Positions 1 through 8,111 of a stretch of DNA of 64,000 bases are shown here, in pieces. This DNA is from Rubrivivax sp. (GTDB lineage: Bacteria; Pseudomonadota; Gammaproteobacteria; Burkholderiales; Burkholderiaceae_C): positions 1-64,000 of the forward strand of contig JADYZZ010000052.1 of NCBI GenBank assembly GCA_020852865.1. Reading direction: 5' to 3'. Both the position numbers and the translations under genes were made by a program. Each line of letters starts with the position of its first letter. Position 1 is the stretch's first letter. The notes beneath the pieces were generated by a model that saw nothing but the letters and a program-made list of their open reading frames with translations, was not told where the DNA came from and did no database searches.

Positions 1-116
1 GCGGCCGCCGCCAGCGCTTGATCCGCCGCTGATTTCGAGGGGTCGGGCCCAGCGGCCTTGCCAATCCTGCCGATCGGCGGGAGGGATCAACTCGCTCTCA
101 ACGGGTTGGGCTTTCA
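1..116. other. Flank beyond the last integron cassette
   Basis: This lies distal to the last recognisable attC as read from intI. I see no attC and no convincing gene here. Because the outer core of attC1 (117-123) is degenerate, this may be chromosomal sequence beyond the array or the remains of a decayed cassette. The window edge prevents a decision. Confidence 0.4.
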
Positions 117-194
117 CGGTAACGGCGAAGTTCAGCCGCGTGCGGAAGCAGGCGAAGCCTGCTGTAGCACGTCGGCTGCAACGCCGGGTTATGC
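117..194 (-). repeat. attC site 1 (distal, degenerate outer core)
   Basis: This is one of three 78-bp near-identical imperfect inverted repeats. On the + strand it ends with the core GTTATGC (188-194) and carries the central dyad GCAGGCGAAGCCTGC seen in all copies. The outer core, GCATAAC in the other two, is here CGGTAAC (117-123). The layout of two 7-bp inverted cores with an internal palindromic arm is that of integron attC sites. It is the 3' end of cassette 3, read on the minus strand away from intI. Confidence 0.85.
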
Positions 195-466
195 GGGAGC
201 ATGCCAGAACGCGCACAAGCTGGCGAGCGACGGCGCTGGCAGAAGCCGCTGACTGGACGCCCGGACAAGGCGGTACCCGAGACGGCGACACGCGGTGCGA
301 CGACGCCCGCTGCGCAAAGATACTCCGCAGATGCAGGAAGTGGCGCCACGAACGCGCGCGACACGGTGTTTCCCGCGTGCGACGGCGTTCGCTCGCGCGC
401 GCGAACTGATGCAACGCGAATCACGGACCGCAGGCCGCGACATTGCCGAAGACCGGGTGGCATAAC
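124..466 (-). mobile_element. Integron gene cassette 3 (343 bp, no convincing gene)
   Basis: This cassette is bounded by the recombination cores of attC2 (460-466) and attC1 (117-123). It is exactly as long as cassette 2 and clearly homologous to it, sharing for example CGCCACGAACGCGCGCGAC (345-363), so one copy arose by duplication or both came from one ancestor. The open frames across it begin inside attC and have biased Arg/Ala/Ser composition typical of spurious GC-rich frames, so no CDS is called. Such cassettes may carry promoters or small RNAs; nothing here demonstrates either. Confidence 0.75.
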
Positions 467-537
467 GACGAAGCTCAGCCGCGTGCGGAAGCAGGCGAAG
501 CCTGCTGTAGCACGTCGGCTGCAGCGCCGGGTTATGC
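460..537 (-). repeat. attC site 2
   Basis: The site is 78 bp with perfect inverted cores GCATAAC (460-466) and GTTATGC (531-537). Between them lie the same arms as in attC1 and attC3, including GCAGGCGAAGCCTGC. It forms the 3' end of cassette 2 in the minus-strand cassette orientation. Its near identity to its neighbours is the hallmark of a resident chromosomal integron array rather than a mobile resistance integron, whose attC sites vary. Confidence 0.92.
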
Positions 538-809
538 GGGAGCATGCCAGAAGGAAGGCGCGGTGGCGAACGACGGCGCTGGCCGCGAGCGACGACCGCT
601 GGCAGGCCGCCGGCGGCAACCAGGACGACCAGGCGCAGTGTGACGACGCTCGCTGCGCAAAGTCACCCAGCCCGCGCCGGCAGCGACGCCACGAACGCGC
701 GCGACTCGGTGCGTCCCGCGTGCGACAGCGCTCGCTCGCGCGCGCGAAGTACCGCAGCGCGAACCGCCGACCGAAGACCGCGACATTGCCGAGAACTGGG
801 AGGCATAAC
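467..809 (-). mobile_element. Integron gene cassette 2 (343 bp, no convincing gene)
   Basis: This cassette lies between the cores of attC3 (803-809) and attC2 (460-466), is 343 bp long, and is a diverged sister of cassette 3. The only long minus frame starts inside attC3 with the attC-encoded residues THNSPLQPTCYSRLR and is low-complexity, so I regard it as non-coding. Confidence 0.78.
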
Positions 810-880
810 GACGAAGCTCAGCCGCGTGCGGAAGCAGGCGAAGCCTGCTGTAGCACGTCGGCTGCAGCGGCGAGTTATGC
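803..880 (-). repeat. attC site 3 (proximal)
   Basis: The site is 78 bp, with cores GCATAAC (803-809) and GTTATGC (874-880). It is the 3' end of the first cassette. Its inner core supplies the TAA stop codon of the cassette gene ending at 875. Confidence 0.92.
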
Positions 881-1444
881 GTCAACCGGTTCGATCATGT
901 AGAACCATTTGTTGTTCTCCCATTTCGTTGGGTCGTTGCTGGGGTTCCACGTGTACCAAATGATGTTCCGGCCAAGTAGCGACTCGGCCTGGCGCGCGAT
1001 CAATGGAATGTGGCGGGAAAACGCCCCTCCCATCTGGATGCGCAACGTCTGAGCTTCCCGCGTGAGGGTGAGAACGAGATACGGCTTGTCGCTCTTCATT
1101 CCCAGTTGCTTGCCAATCTGAACGTCTGCGGAGATCAGCTTCCAACGTTCGCCTTCCCCTATGACTTCTGACGGAGCATTCTCTGCACGGATCTGGTTCG
1201 CGTACTCGGCCACATCATTCTCGGAAACGGAGTCAGCCAATTCAGCAAAAAGGGCCGGAATGTCGGCGAAAGCCTTCACTCGCTTGTATGGCGCTAACCT
1301 CTTCAGGTGACGGCCTCCTACGACCCAACCTCCTTCAACCTTTACTGGCCGGAAGGGTTCGTCGTGTCGGGTCCGCATGGCCTTGGCTGCTCTGTCGGCA
1401 TCTTCGTAGCTCGCGAACAACTTCTTGCCAGAATTGGCGTCCAT
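875..1444 (-). CDS. Cassette-encoded protein of unknown function (189 aa)
   Basis: I recognise no family. The 189-residue protein has no signal peptide or membrane segment. It is mixed-charge with a Lys/Arg-rich first third (MDANSGKKLF, KRLAPYKRVK) and a Trp/Tyr-rich C-terminal part (IIWYTWNP, NKWFYMIEP). It starts with ATG 6 nt downstream of the preceding cassette gene, so the two are co-transcribed and likely translationally coupled. The TAA stop lies within the attC core, an economical arrangement typical of cassette genes. Codon use is less GC-biased than in chromosomal neighbours. A partner role with the upstream gene, such as a toxin/immunity or defence pair, is possible but unsupported by any motif. 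Confidence 0.8.
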   Translation of the reverse strand: MDANSGKKLFASYEDADRAAKAMRTRHDEPFRPVKVEGGWVVGGRHLKRLAPYKRVKAFADIPALFAELADSVSENDVAEYANQIRAENAPSEVIGEGERWKLISADVQIGKQLGMKSDKPYLVLTLTREAQTLRIQMGGAFSRHIPLIARQAESLLGRNIIWYTWNPSNDPTKWENNKWFYMIEPVDA

Positions 1445-1450
1445 GTTTGA

Positions 1451-1819
1451 CTACTCCGCGGAGAGTGCGTTCGCGACGAGCAGCACCAGTGATCGAAGAT
1501 CGCCAGCGTCTGCATTGCAGAACATACCTTCTTCCAATAGTGCTTGTACTACGTCATCAATGTCGCCCTGACAGTCACCCAAGGCTTGCCTGATGAAACC
1601 CTCGACTACGTCGACCTGACCAATGCGTAGGGAGCTTATCCACTCGCCACGGAGGTAAGAAGTGTGACTGATATGATCGATGAGATCGCTGGGGCTGCTT
1701 ACGCTGGCCTCATATTGTCCGGGCTCGATGGTGAACTGACTTACCTCTCCGGCGTCTAGCCCTCCGGCGCGTTCTGACCTTGTTGTTCCCTGGACGGTTA
1801 TCACAGTGGTCACGTTCAT
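1451..1819 (-). CDS. Cassette-encoded protein of unknown function (122 aa)
   Basis: This is a small acidic cytosolic protein starting MNVTTVITVQGTT. The frame is open up to 2104, but upstream residues read across the attI-proximal region and look non-coding, so the ATG at 1819 is preferred. The C-terminal half is Asp/Glu/Leu-rich and probably helical (VVEGFIRQALGD, DDVVQALLEEGMF). No family is recognised. It is the first gene of the two-gene cassette, followed after 6 nt by the 189-aa gene. Confidence 0.7.
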   Translation of the reverse strand: MNVTTVITVQGTTRSERAGGLDAGEVSQFTIEPGQYEASVSSPSDLIDHISHTSYLRGEWISSLRIGQVDVVEGFIRQALGDCQGDIDDVVQALLEEGMFCNADAGDLRSLVLLVANALSAE

Positions 1820-1979
1820 GAGTTGCGTCTGCGAAGGTTGAGAACTCGAGAACTCAAGTGGGCGGTTGGTTTTCGAGTCGCCGCAAAGCTGCAGCAGGGT
1901 TGGGCAAGTGTAGGCCGACGCTGAGCCTGACCGCACGGGATTTGCCGGCGGTGGAGCGTCCGCTGCGGTGTTATTTGAC

Positions 1980-2140
1980 GCATAACGTGAAATGGACTGC
2001 GGGCGCACTGGGACCGGAGTTTGTCTATGACACCTGCCTGCCATCGCGCTCCCCCTTTCGGCCGCCCTCGGTCGGACCCCTCCTGAACCCCGCTTTCGGG
2101 TCATCGCGCCGGTGCGATAGGCCGCCTAAATTCCGGCTGC
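1980..2140 (-). other. attI recombination site and intI leader
   Basis: The minus-strand core GTTATGC (1986 to 1980) matches the attC cores exactly and marks the attI/cassette-1 junction. The 154 bp from there to the intI start should hold the rest of attI, the intI promoter and any cassette promoter. I cannot place the additional integrase-binding sites. I saw no match to an SOS box of CTGT-N8-ACAG type, so LexA control is not supported by eye. Confidence 0.7.
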
Positions 2141-3244
2141 ATGAATCTGCCGTCGTCTCCCGCCGCGCCCCTCGTCCCGGATGCCTTGGCCGGCGTCGAT
2201 TCTGCTCCGGCCGTTCGCGCCGTCAACAGCGATCCGCGCGGATCGGGGGTCGGGTCGGCCGGCGGCGCGGTGCACGGGGCGGCGGCCGCGCCGCGCCTGC
2301 TCGAGCGCGTACGCGCGGAGATCCGCCTGCGCCATTACGCCATCCGCACCGAAAGCGCCTATGTCGACTGGATCCGCCGCTTCGTGCGCTTTCACGGGCG
2401 GCGGCACCCGCGCGAGCTGGGAGCGCGTGAGGTGACGGCTTTCCTGACTTCGCTGGCTGTCGAGCGCGGGGTTTCGGCGTCGACGCAGTCGCAGGCGAAG
2501 TCGGCACTGCTGTTCCTCTATCGGCACGTGCTCGGGGTGGAGCTGCCCTGGCTCGACGAACTGGTGGCGGCCAAGGAGCGGCGGCGGCTGCCGGTGGTGC
2601 TGACGCCGGCCGAGGTGCGCGCGCTGCTTTGCGAGCTCAACGGCACGATGCACCTCGTCGCCGCGCTGCTGTACGGCACCGGGCTGCGCCTGCTCGAGGG
2701 CTTGCGGCTGCGCGTCAAGGACCTCGAGTTCGCGCGGCGCGAGCTGCTGGTGCGCGAAGGCAAGGGCGGCAAGGACCGCGTCACCGTGCTGCCCGAGAAC
2801 CTGATCCTGCCGCTCGAGCAGCAACTCGCGCGCGCCAAGGCGCTGCACGACCGCGACCTGGCCGAAGGCTTCGGCGCCGTCTGGCTGCCCGACGCGCTGG
2901 CGCTGAAGTACCGCGGCGCGCCGCGCGCCTGGGGCTGGCAATGGGTGTTTCCCGGCGCGCAACGCTCGGCCGATCCGCGCAGCGGCGAGATCCGGCGCCA
3001 CCACTTGCACGAGGCCGGCGTGCAGCGCGCGGTGGCGCTGGCGGCGCGCCGCGCCGGTATCGCCAAGCCTTGCTCGCCGCACGTGCTGCGCCACTCGTTC
3101 GCGACGCACCTGCTGCAGGCCGGCTACGACATCCGCACCGTGCAGGAACTGCTCGGCCACGCCGACGTCTCGACGACGATGATCTACACGCATGTGCTCA
3201 ACCGCGGCGGGCGCGGCGTGCGCAGCCCGCTCGACGCGTTCTGA
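2141..3244 (+). CDS. intI: Integron integrase (tyrosine recombinase)
   Basis: This enzyme recombines attI with folded single-stranded attC sites. All family landmarks are visible: a SAM-like N-terminal domain (about residues 50-135), the first catalytic Arg in [16 protein letters not shown], the IntI-specific patch near [25 protein letters not shown] supplying His and Arg, the GH of [11 protein letters not shown], and the nucleophile Tyr in IYTHVL. It ends GVRSPLDAF like IntI1. At 367 aa it is about 30 longer than IntI1, through a low-complexity N-terminal extension; a GTG at 2270 ([14 protein letters not shown]) would give a conventional length. It is divergent from the cassette array and tail-to-tail with lspA. 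Confidence 0.95.
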   Translation: MNLPSSPAAPLVPDALAGVDSAPAVRAVNSDPRGSGVGSAGGAVHGAAAAPRLLERVRAEIRLRHYAIRTESAYVDWIRRFVRFHGRRHPRELGAREVTAFLTSLAVERGVSASTQSQAKSALLFLYRHVLGVELPWLDELVAAKERRRLPVVLTPAEVRALLCELNGTMHLVAALLYGTGLRLLEGLRLRVKDLEFARRELLVREGKGGKDRVTVLPENLILPLEQQLARAKALHDRDLAEGFGAVWLPDALALKYRGAPRAWGWQWVFPGAQRSADPRSGEIRRHHLHEAGVQRAVALAARRAGIAKPCSPHVLRHSFATHLLQAGYDIRTVQELLGHADVSTTMIYTHVLNRGGRGVRSPLDAF

Positions 3245-3313
3245 GCACGCCGGGCGCGCGCAGGCGGACTGCGCGGCGGGGCCCGCGCCGCGGCCGCCGT
3301 GCGCGCGCCGCCC

Positions 3314-3826
3314 TCAGCGCGCGCGCCGCACGCGCAGCAGCTCGTCGACGATCAGGCTCACCGCGCCGAGCGTGATGGCGCTGTCGGCGAGGTTGAAGCT
3401 CGGGAAGTAGCCGCCGGCGAAGACGGGTTCGAGGAAGGCGAAACGAAACTGCAGGAAGTCGACCACGTAGCCGTGCAGCAGGCGGTCGACGACGTTGCCC
3501 AGCGCGCCGCCCATGATCATGCTGACCGCGAAGCAGAAGAGCCGCTGCTGCGGGTGCGCGCGGATCATCCAGACGATGAAGCCCGACGCGCCGACGCCCA
3601 GCGCGACGAAGAACCAGCGCTGCCAGCCCGAGGCGCCGGCCAGGAAGCTGAAGGCGGCGCCGGTGTTGTGCACGCGCACGAGGTTGAAGAACGAGGCCAC
3701 GGGGCGCACCTCGCCGTCCTGGAACCAGCCGAGGATGAGCGTCTTCGTCACCTGATCGGCCAGCACGACGATGGCGGCCAGGCCGAGCCAGAGCACGAGG
3801 CCCGCGCCGGCCGGGCGCCGGCTCAC
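3314..3826 (-). CDS. lspA: Lipoprotein signal peptidase II
   Basis: This inner-membrane aspartic protease removes signal peptides from diacylglyceryl-modified prolipoproteins. At 170 aa it is the usual size. It has four predicted membrane segments and the conserved blocks [20 protein letters not shown] (first catalytic Asp) and [12 protein letters not shown] (second catalytic Asp). It is the last gene of the ribF-ileS-lspA order common in proteobacteria, starting 58 nt after ileS. Confidence 0.97.
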   Translation of the reverse strand: MSRRPAGAGLVLWLGLAAIVVLADQVTKTLILGWFQDGEVRPVASFFNLVRVHNTGAAFSFLAGASGWQRWFFVALGVGASGFIVWMIRAHPQQRLFCFAVSMIMGGALGNVVDRLLHGYVVDFLQFRFAFLEPVFAGGYFPSFNLADSAITLGAVSLIVDELLRVRRAR

Positions 3827-3884
3827 CGCGCCACCCCGTGCGCGGTGCGTGGCGCGCGCGGCGCGCGGAGGCTGTGCCGCGCAC

Positions 3885-6737
3885 TCACGCGCAGCAGCGC
3901 GCCTCGCCGGCGCCGAAGAGGTTGCCCGTGCAGCGGCCGCACAGCAGCGGGTGCGCGGCGTCGGCGCCGACGTCGCTGCGCCAGTGCCAGCAGCGCTCGC
4001 ACTTCTTCGCCGCGCTCGGCGTGACGCCGATGGCCAGCGCGTCGCCTTCGGCCAGCGTCACGGCCGAGGTGATGAAGACGAACTTCAGGTCTTCGCCCAG
4101 CGAGGCCAGCAGCGCGTGATCGGCCGCCGGCGCCGTGATCGCCAGCTCGGCCTGCAGCGACGAGCCCAGAGCGCCGGCGGCGCGCACCGCCTCGATCTCC
4201 TTGTTGGCCGCGTCGCGCAGCTCGCGCAGGCGTGCCCATTTGGCCAGCAGCGCGCCGGTGTCGCCCGCATCTTCGGCAAAGCGCCAGAAGGTCTGCGAGA
4301 AGATCGACTCGCCGCGGCCGGCGAACACCGCCCACGCTTCCTCGGCGGTGAAGCTGAGGAAGGGCGCCATCCAGCGCAGCATCGCGTGCGTGAGGTGCCA
4401 CAGTGCCGTCTGCGCCGAACGCCGCGCGTGCGACGCCGGTGCCGTGGTGTAGAGGCGGTCCTTCAGCACGTCGAGGTAGAAGGCGCCCAGATCCTCGGCG
4501 CAGAACACCTGCACGCGCGCCACGATCGGGTGGAACTCGAAGCGCTCGTAGTGGCCGAGGATCTCGGCCTGCACCTGCGCGGCGCGCGCCAGCGCCCAGC
4601 GGTCGATCTCGAGCAGGTCGGCCGGCGCCACGGCGTCGCGGGCGGCGTCGAAGTCGCTCGTGTTGGCGAGCAGGAAGCGCAGCGTGTTGCGGATGCGGCG
4701 GTAGCTGTCGACGACGCGCGCGAGGATGCGCTCGTCGATCGACAGGTCGCCCGAGTAGTCGGTGGCGGCGCACCACAGGCGGATGATCTCGGCGCCGAGC
4801 TGCTTGGCCACCGTGCGCATCTCGACGAAGTTGCCCAGGCTCTTGCTCATCTTGCGGCCCTGGCCGTCGACCGTGAAGCCGTGCGTGAGCAGACCGCGGT
4901 AGGGCGCGCGGCCCTCGAGCGCGCAGGCCACCAGCAGCGAGCTGTGGAACCAGCCGCGGTGCTGGTCGTGGCCCTCGAGGTAGAGGTCGGTCTCGGGGCC
5001 CGCCGCGTGGTGGCTCGGGTCTTCGGGCGTGCCGGCATGCGAGCCGCGCAGCACATGGTGGAAGGTGGAACCCGAGTCGAACCAGACGTCGAGGATGTCC
5101 TGGCTCTTGGCGTAGTGCGCGGCTTCGTCGCCGAGCCACTCGCTCGGGTCGAGCCGGCTCCAGGCCTCGACGCCGCCCTCCTCGACGAGCTCGGCCGCGC
5201 GCTCCATCAGCTCGAGCGTGCGCGGGTGCAGCTCGCCCGTCGTCTTGTGCAGGAACAAGGGCAGCGGCACGCCCCAGTTGCGCTGCCGGCTGATGCACCA
5301 GTCGGGGCGGTTCGCGATCATGTCGCGCAGCCGCGCGCGGCCGCTCTCGGGGTAGAAGGCGGTGGCGTCGATGGCCGCGAGCGCGGTCTGGCGCAGCGTC
5401 TGCGGTGCCTTGTCGACGGTGAAGACGCCTTCGCCTTCGTCCATGCGCACGAACCACTGTGCCGCGGCGCGGTAGATCACCGGCGTCTTGTGGCGCCAGC
5501 AATGCGGGTAGCTGTGCACCAGCGGCGCGCTGTGCAGCAGCCGGTCGCTCTGTGCCAGCACCTCGACGACGCGCGCATTGGCCTGCCAGATGTTCAGGCC
5601 GCCGAACAGCGGCAGCGCCGGCTCGTAGCGCCCGTCGCCCTGCACCGGGTTGAGGATCTGGTCGTGCCGCATGCCGTGTGCGACGCAGGAATGGAAGTCC
5701 TCGACGCCGTAGGCCGGCGCGCTGTGGACGACGCCGGTGCCGTCTTCGGCGGTGGCGTAGTCGGCCAGGTACACCGGCGCGGTGCGCGCGTAGCCCGGGT
5801 GTGCCTGCGCCAGCGGGTGGTGGAAGTGCAGCGCGCCGAGCCGGGCGCCCATCGTGCGCGCGAGCACCTGGCCGGTGAGGCCCCAGCGTTCGAGGCAGCG
5901 CGCCGCCAGCTCGGCGGCCACCAGCATCAGCCCGCGCGGCGTGTCGACGAGCGCGTACTCCAGATGCGGGTTGAGGTTGAGCGCCTGGTTGGCCGGCAGC
6001 GTCCAGGGCGTGGTGGTCCAGATCACCGCGAACGCCGGCTTGGGCAGCGCCGCCAGGCCGAAGGCGGCGGCCAGCGCCCCGGGTTCGGCGGCGGCGAACA
6101 TCACGTCGACGGTGGTGCTCTCCTTGTCGGCGTACTCGATTTCGAACTCGGCCAGCGAGCTGCCGCAGTCGAAGCACCAGTACACCGGCTTGCTGCCGCG
6201 GTAGACGAAGCCGCGCTCCATCACGCGTTTCAGGACGCGGATCTCGCCCGCCTCGTTGGCGCGGTCCATCGTGCGATAGGGGTGCTCCCAGTCGCCGAGG
6301 ACGCCCAGGCGCTGGAAATCGGCCATCTGCTGCGCGATCTGCTCGGCGGCGTAGGCGCGCGACAGGCTCTGCACCTTGGCGCGCGGCAAGCCGCGGCCGT
6401 GGTCCTTCTCGATCTGGTTCTCGATCGGCAGGCCGTGGCAGTCCCAGCCGGGGATGTAGCGCGCGTCGTAGCCGGCGAGCTGCCGGCACTTGACGACCAT
6501 GTCCTTCAGGATCTTGTTGACGGCGTGTCCGATGTGCAGCGTGCCGTTGGCGTAGGGCGGGCCGTCGTGCAGCACGAACAGCGGCGCGCCGCGGCGTGCC
6601 GCGCGCAGGCGCCGGTACAGGCCGGACTCGTTCCAGGCCGCGATCCAGCCGGGCTCGCGCTTGCCCAGGTCGCCGCGCATCGGGAACGGCGTCTCGGGCA
6701 GGTTCAGCGTGGCCTTGTAGTCGGGGGTGGTGCTCAT
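3885..6737 (-). CDS. ileS: Isoleucyl-tRNA synthetase
   Basis: This class I aminoacyl-tRNA synthetase charges tRNA-Ile and edits misactivated valine. The 950-aa length matches the E. coli enzyme (938 aa). It shows the HIGH motif in [10 protein letters not shown], the KMSKS loop in [11 protein letters not shown], the editing domain between them, and a C-terminal zinc-binding module CERCWHW...CGRC. The ATG at 6737 ([14 protein letters not shown]) is preferred over upstream in-frame codons, which lead into Arg/Pro-rich non-homologous sequence. Confidence 0.97.
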   Translation of the reverse strand: MSTTPDYKATLNLPETPFPMRGDLGKREPGWIAAWNESGLYRRLRAARRGAPLFVLHDGPPYANGTLHIGHAVNKILKDMVVKCRQLAGYDARYIPGWDCHGLPIENQIEKDHGRGLPRAKVQSLSRAYAAEQIAQQMADFQRLGVLGDWEHPYRTMDRANEAGEIRVLKRVMERGFVYRGSKPVYWCFDCGSSLAEFEIEYADKESTTVDVMFAAAEPGALAAAFGLAALPKPAFAVIWTTTPWTLPANQALNLNPHLEYALVDTPRGLMLVAAELAARCLERWGLTGQVLARTMGARLGALHFHHPLAQAHPGYARTAPVYLADYATAEDGTGVVHSAPAYGVEDFHSCVAHGMRHDQILNPVQGDGRYEPALPLFGGLNIWQANARVVEVLAQSDRLLHSAPLVHSYPHCWRHKTPVIYRAAAQWFVRMDEGEGVFTVDKAPQTLRQTALAAIDATAFYPESGRARLRDMIANRPDWCISRQRNWGVPLPLFLHKTTGELHPRTLELMERAAELVEEGGVEAWSRLDPSEWLGDEAAHYAKSQDILDVWFDSGSTFHHVLRGSHAGTPEDPSHHAAGPETDLYLEGHDQHRGWFHSSLLVACALEGRAPYRGLLTHGFTVDGQGRKMSKSLGNFVEMRTVAKQLGAEIIRLWCAATDYSGDLSIDERILARVVDSYRRIRNTLRFLLANTSDFDAARDAVAPADLLEIDRWALARAAQVQAEILGHYERFEFHPIVARVQVFCAEDLGAFYLDVLKDRLYTTAPASHARRSAQTALWHLTHAMLRWMAPFLSFTAEEAWAVFAGRGESIFSQTFWRFAEDAGDTGALLAKWARLRELRDAANKEIEAVRAAGALGSSLQAELAITAPAADHALLASLGEDLKFVFITSAVTLAEGDALAIGVTPSAAKKCERCWHWRSDVGADAAHPLLCGRCTGNLFGAGEARCCA

Positions 6738-7089
6738 GGTGCGGGGGCGCGCGCGGTGCGGCGCAGGTCGCTCGTCGTCTCGGGGAAGGCCTGCTCTCGG
6801 AAGGCCGTCGCCGTGCGAGCAGGGCAATAGGCAATAGGGGCGCGTGGCCCGGCGCGCGTGCCGCCCGGCGGCGGGCCGCTCGCCGCGCTAGCCGCTAATT
6901 CGGTCGCGCGTCGACTGCCGGCGCGTGGCGGCATGCCGGCGCATGCGGTGGCAGTGGGAGCTCGGGCGGTGCATCGTGCGGCCGATTCTAGCGACGCCCC
7001 TCACGCGCTGCCTTGGGCGGCGCCTTGTGACGAATGCGCGGGCCTCGGCGTCGATGTCCGTGCGGATGTCCTTGCGGCGGGCGCCGGCC
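6738..7089. other. 352-bp gap between ribF and ileS
   Basis: This stretch separates the ribF stop from the ileS start on the minus strand. It is GC-rich, with only low-complexity Arg/Ala frames and no recognisable RNA gene or leader structure. It presumably holds an ileS promoter, which I cannot place by eye. Confidence 0.4.
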
Positions 7090-8079
7090 TCAGCGCGACG
7101 TGCCGCCGGCCACGGCGTCCTGCCGCGCCCACCAGGCGTGGGCGGCGGCGGTGTCGGCCGCGATACCCGCGCGCAGCGCCTCCATAGAGGCGTAGCGCTG
7201 TTCGTCGTGCAGCTTGTGCAGCAGCTCCACGCGCAGCAGGCGGCCGTAGCCGCCTTCGCTGCCCAGTGCCGCGGGCCAGTCGAGGCAGTGCACTTCCAGC
7301 AGCACGCGCCCGGCGTCCTCGACGCTGGGGCGCACGCCCAGGCTGGCGACGGCGCGCAGCGGCGCTGGGGCCAGGCCGTGCACGCGCGCGACGAAGATGC
7401 CGCCGGCGGCCGGACGCGCATGGGCAAAGCGCAGGTTGAGCGTGCGAAACCCGAGCTCGCGCCCGAGCTTGCGCCCGTGCAGCGCGCGCCCGCTGATGGC
7501 GTAGGGCCGGCCGAGCAGCGCCTCGGCGCGTGCCATGTCGCCGCCGGCCAGCGCCTCGCGCACCGCCGAGCTCGACACGCGCAGCCCGTGCACCTCGTAG
7601 CTCATCATGCGGGCGACGTCGAAGCCGGCGCGCTCGCCGGCGGCGTCGAGGGTGCCGTAGTTGCCGGCGCGCCCCGCGCCGAAGCTGAAGTCGTCGCCGA
7701 CGAGCACGTAGCGCGCGCCGAGGCCGCGTCGCAGCACCGTGTCGATGAAGTCCTGCGCCGGCATCGCCGCCAGGCGCTCGTCGAAGCGCGCCACCACTAC
7801 GCGCTCGATGCCGCAGCGCTCGATCTCGGCGAGCTTGTCGCGCAGCGTGGTGACGCGCGGCGGCGCCAGCTCGGGCCGGCCGGCGCGCGCGGCGAAGAAG
7901 TCGCGCGGGTGCGGCTCGAAGGTCAGCACGCACGAGACCAGCCGCCGGTGCCGCGCCTCGTTGGTGAGCAGCGCCAGCATGGCCTGGTGGCCGCGGTGCA
8001 CGCCGTCGAAGTTGCCGATCGTGAGCGCGTGCGCGCTGCCGGCCAGCGCCGGGTGGCCGACGCCACGGAACACTTGCAT
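7090..8079 (-). CDS. ribF: Bifunctional riboflavin kinase / FAD synthetase
   Basis: This enzyme phosphorylates riboflavin to FMN and adenylates FMN to FAD. The N-terminal nucleotidyltransferase domain (about 1-185) carries ALTIGNFDGVHRGHQ, the HxGH-like signature, and SSSAVREAL. The C-terminal flavokinase domain contains GRKLGRELGFRTLNL. At 329 aa it is slightly longer than the usual 310-315. It lies upstream of ileS and lspA on the same strand. Confidence 0.96.
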   Translation of the reverse strand: MQVFRGVGHPALAGSAHALTIGNFDGVHRGHQAMLALLTNEARHRRLVSCVLTFEPHPRDFFAARAGRPELAPPRVTTLRDKLAEIERCGIERVVVARFDERLAAMPAQDFIDTVLRRGLGARYVLVGDDFSFGAGRAGNYGTLDAAGERAGFDVARMMSYEVHGLRVSSSAVREALAGGDMARAEALLGRPYAISGRALHGRKLGRELGFRTLNLRFAHARPAAGGIFVARVHGLAPAPLRAVASLGVRPSVEDAGRVLLEVHCLDWPAALGSEGGYGRLLRVELLHKLHDEQRYASMEALRAGIAADTAAAHAWWARQDAVAGGTSR

Positions 8080-8111
8080 GGCGGCCGATTATCCCGGGCG
8101 CGCGCCGGCCT

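Larger units (their letters stand above)
810..1986 (-). mobile_element. Integron gene cassette 1 (two-gene cassette)
   Basis: This is the first cassette after attI, running from the core at 1980-1986 to the attC3 core at 803-809 (1177 bp). It encodes two genes on the minus strand, transcribed away from intI as expected for cassettes. Its base composition is visibly less GC-rich than the flanks, consistent with outside origin. About 160 bp separate attI from the first start codon, an unusually long leader that could hold a cassette-borne promoter. Confidence 0.85.

Noticed and set aside
117-880. CRISPR-like repeat spacing
   Set aside because: The repeats are 78 bp with imperfect inverted symmetry and 265-bp spacers, matching attC sites, not CRISPR.
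189-885. Minus-strand frames beginning with attC-encoded residues (for example THNSPLQPTCYSRLR)
   Set aside because: They start inside attC, have Arg/Ser/Ala-biased composition and no fold features. Such frames arise wherever this attC is present.
3771-6830. Very long + strand frame opposite ileS
   Set aside because: It is antisense to a complete ileS and is composed of Arg/Ala/Val-rich shadow sequence. Long antisense frames are expected at this GC content.
6738-7089. T-box or other riboswitch before ileS
   Set aside because: No T-box sequence or ordered stems are visible, and T-boxes are not expected in this group.
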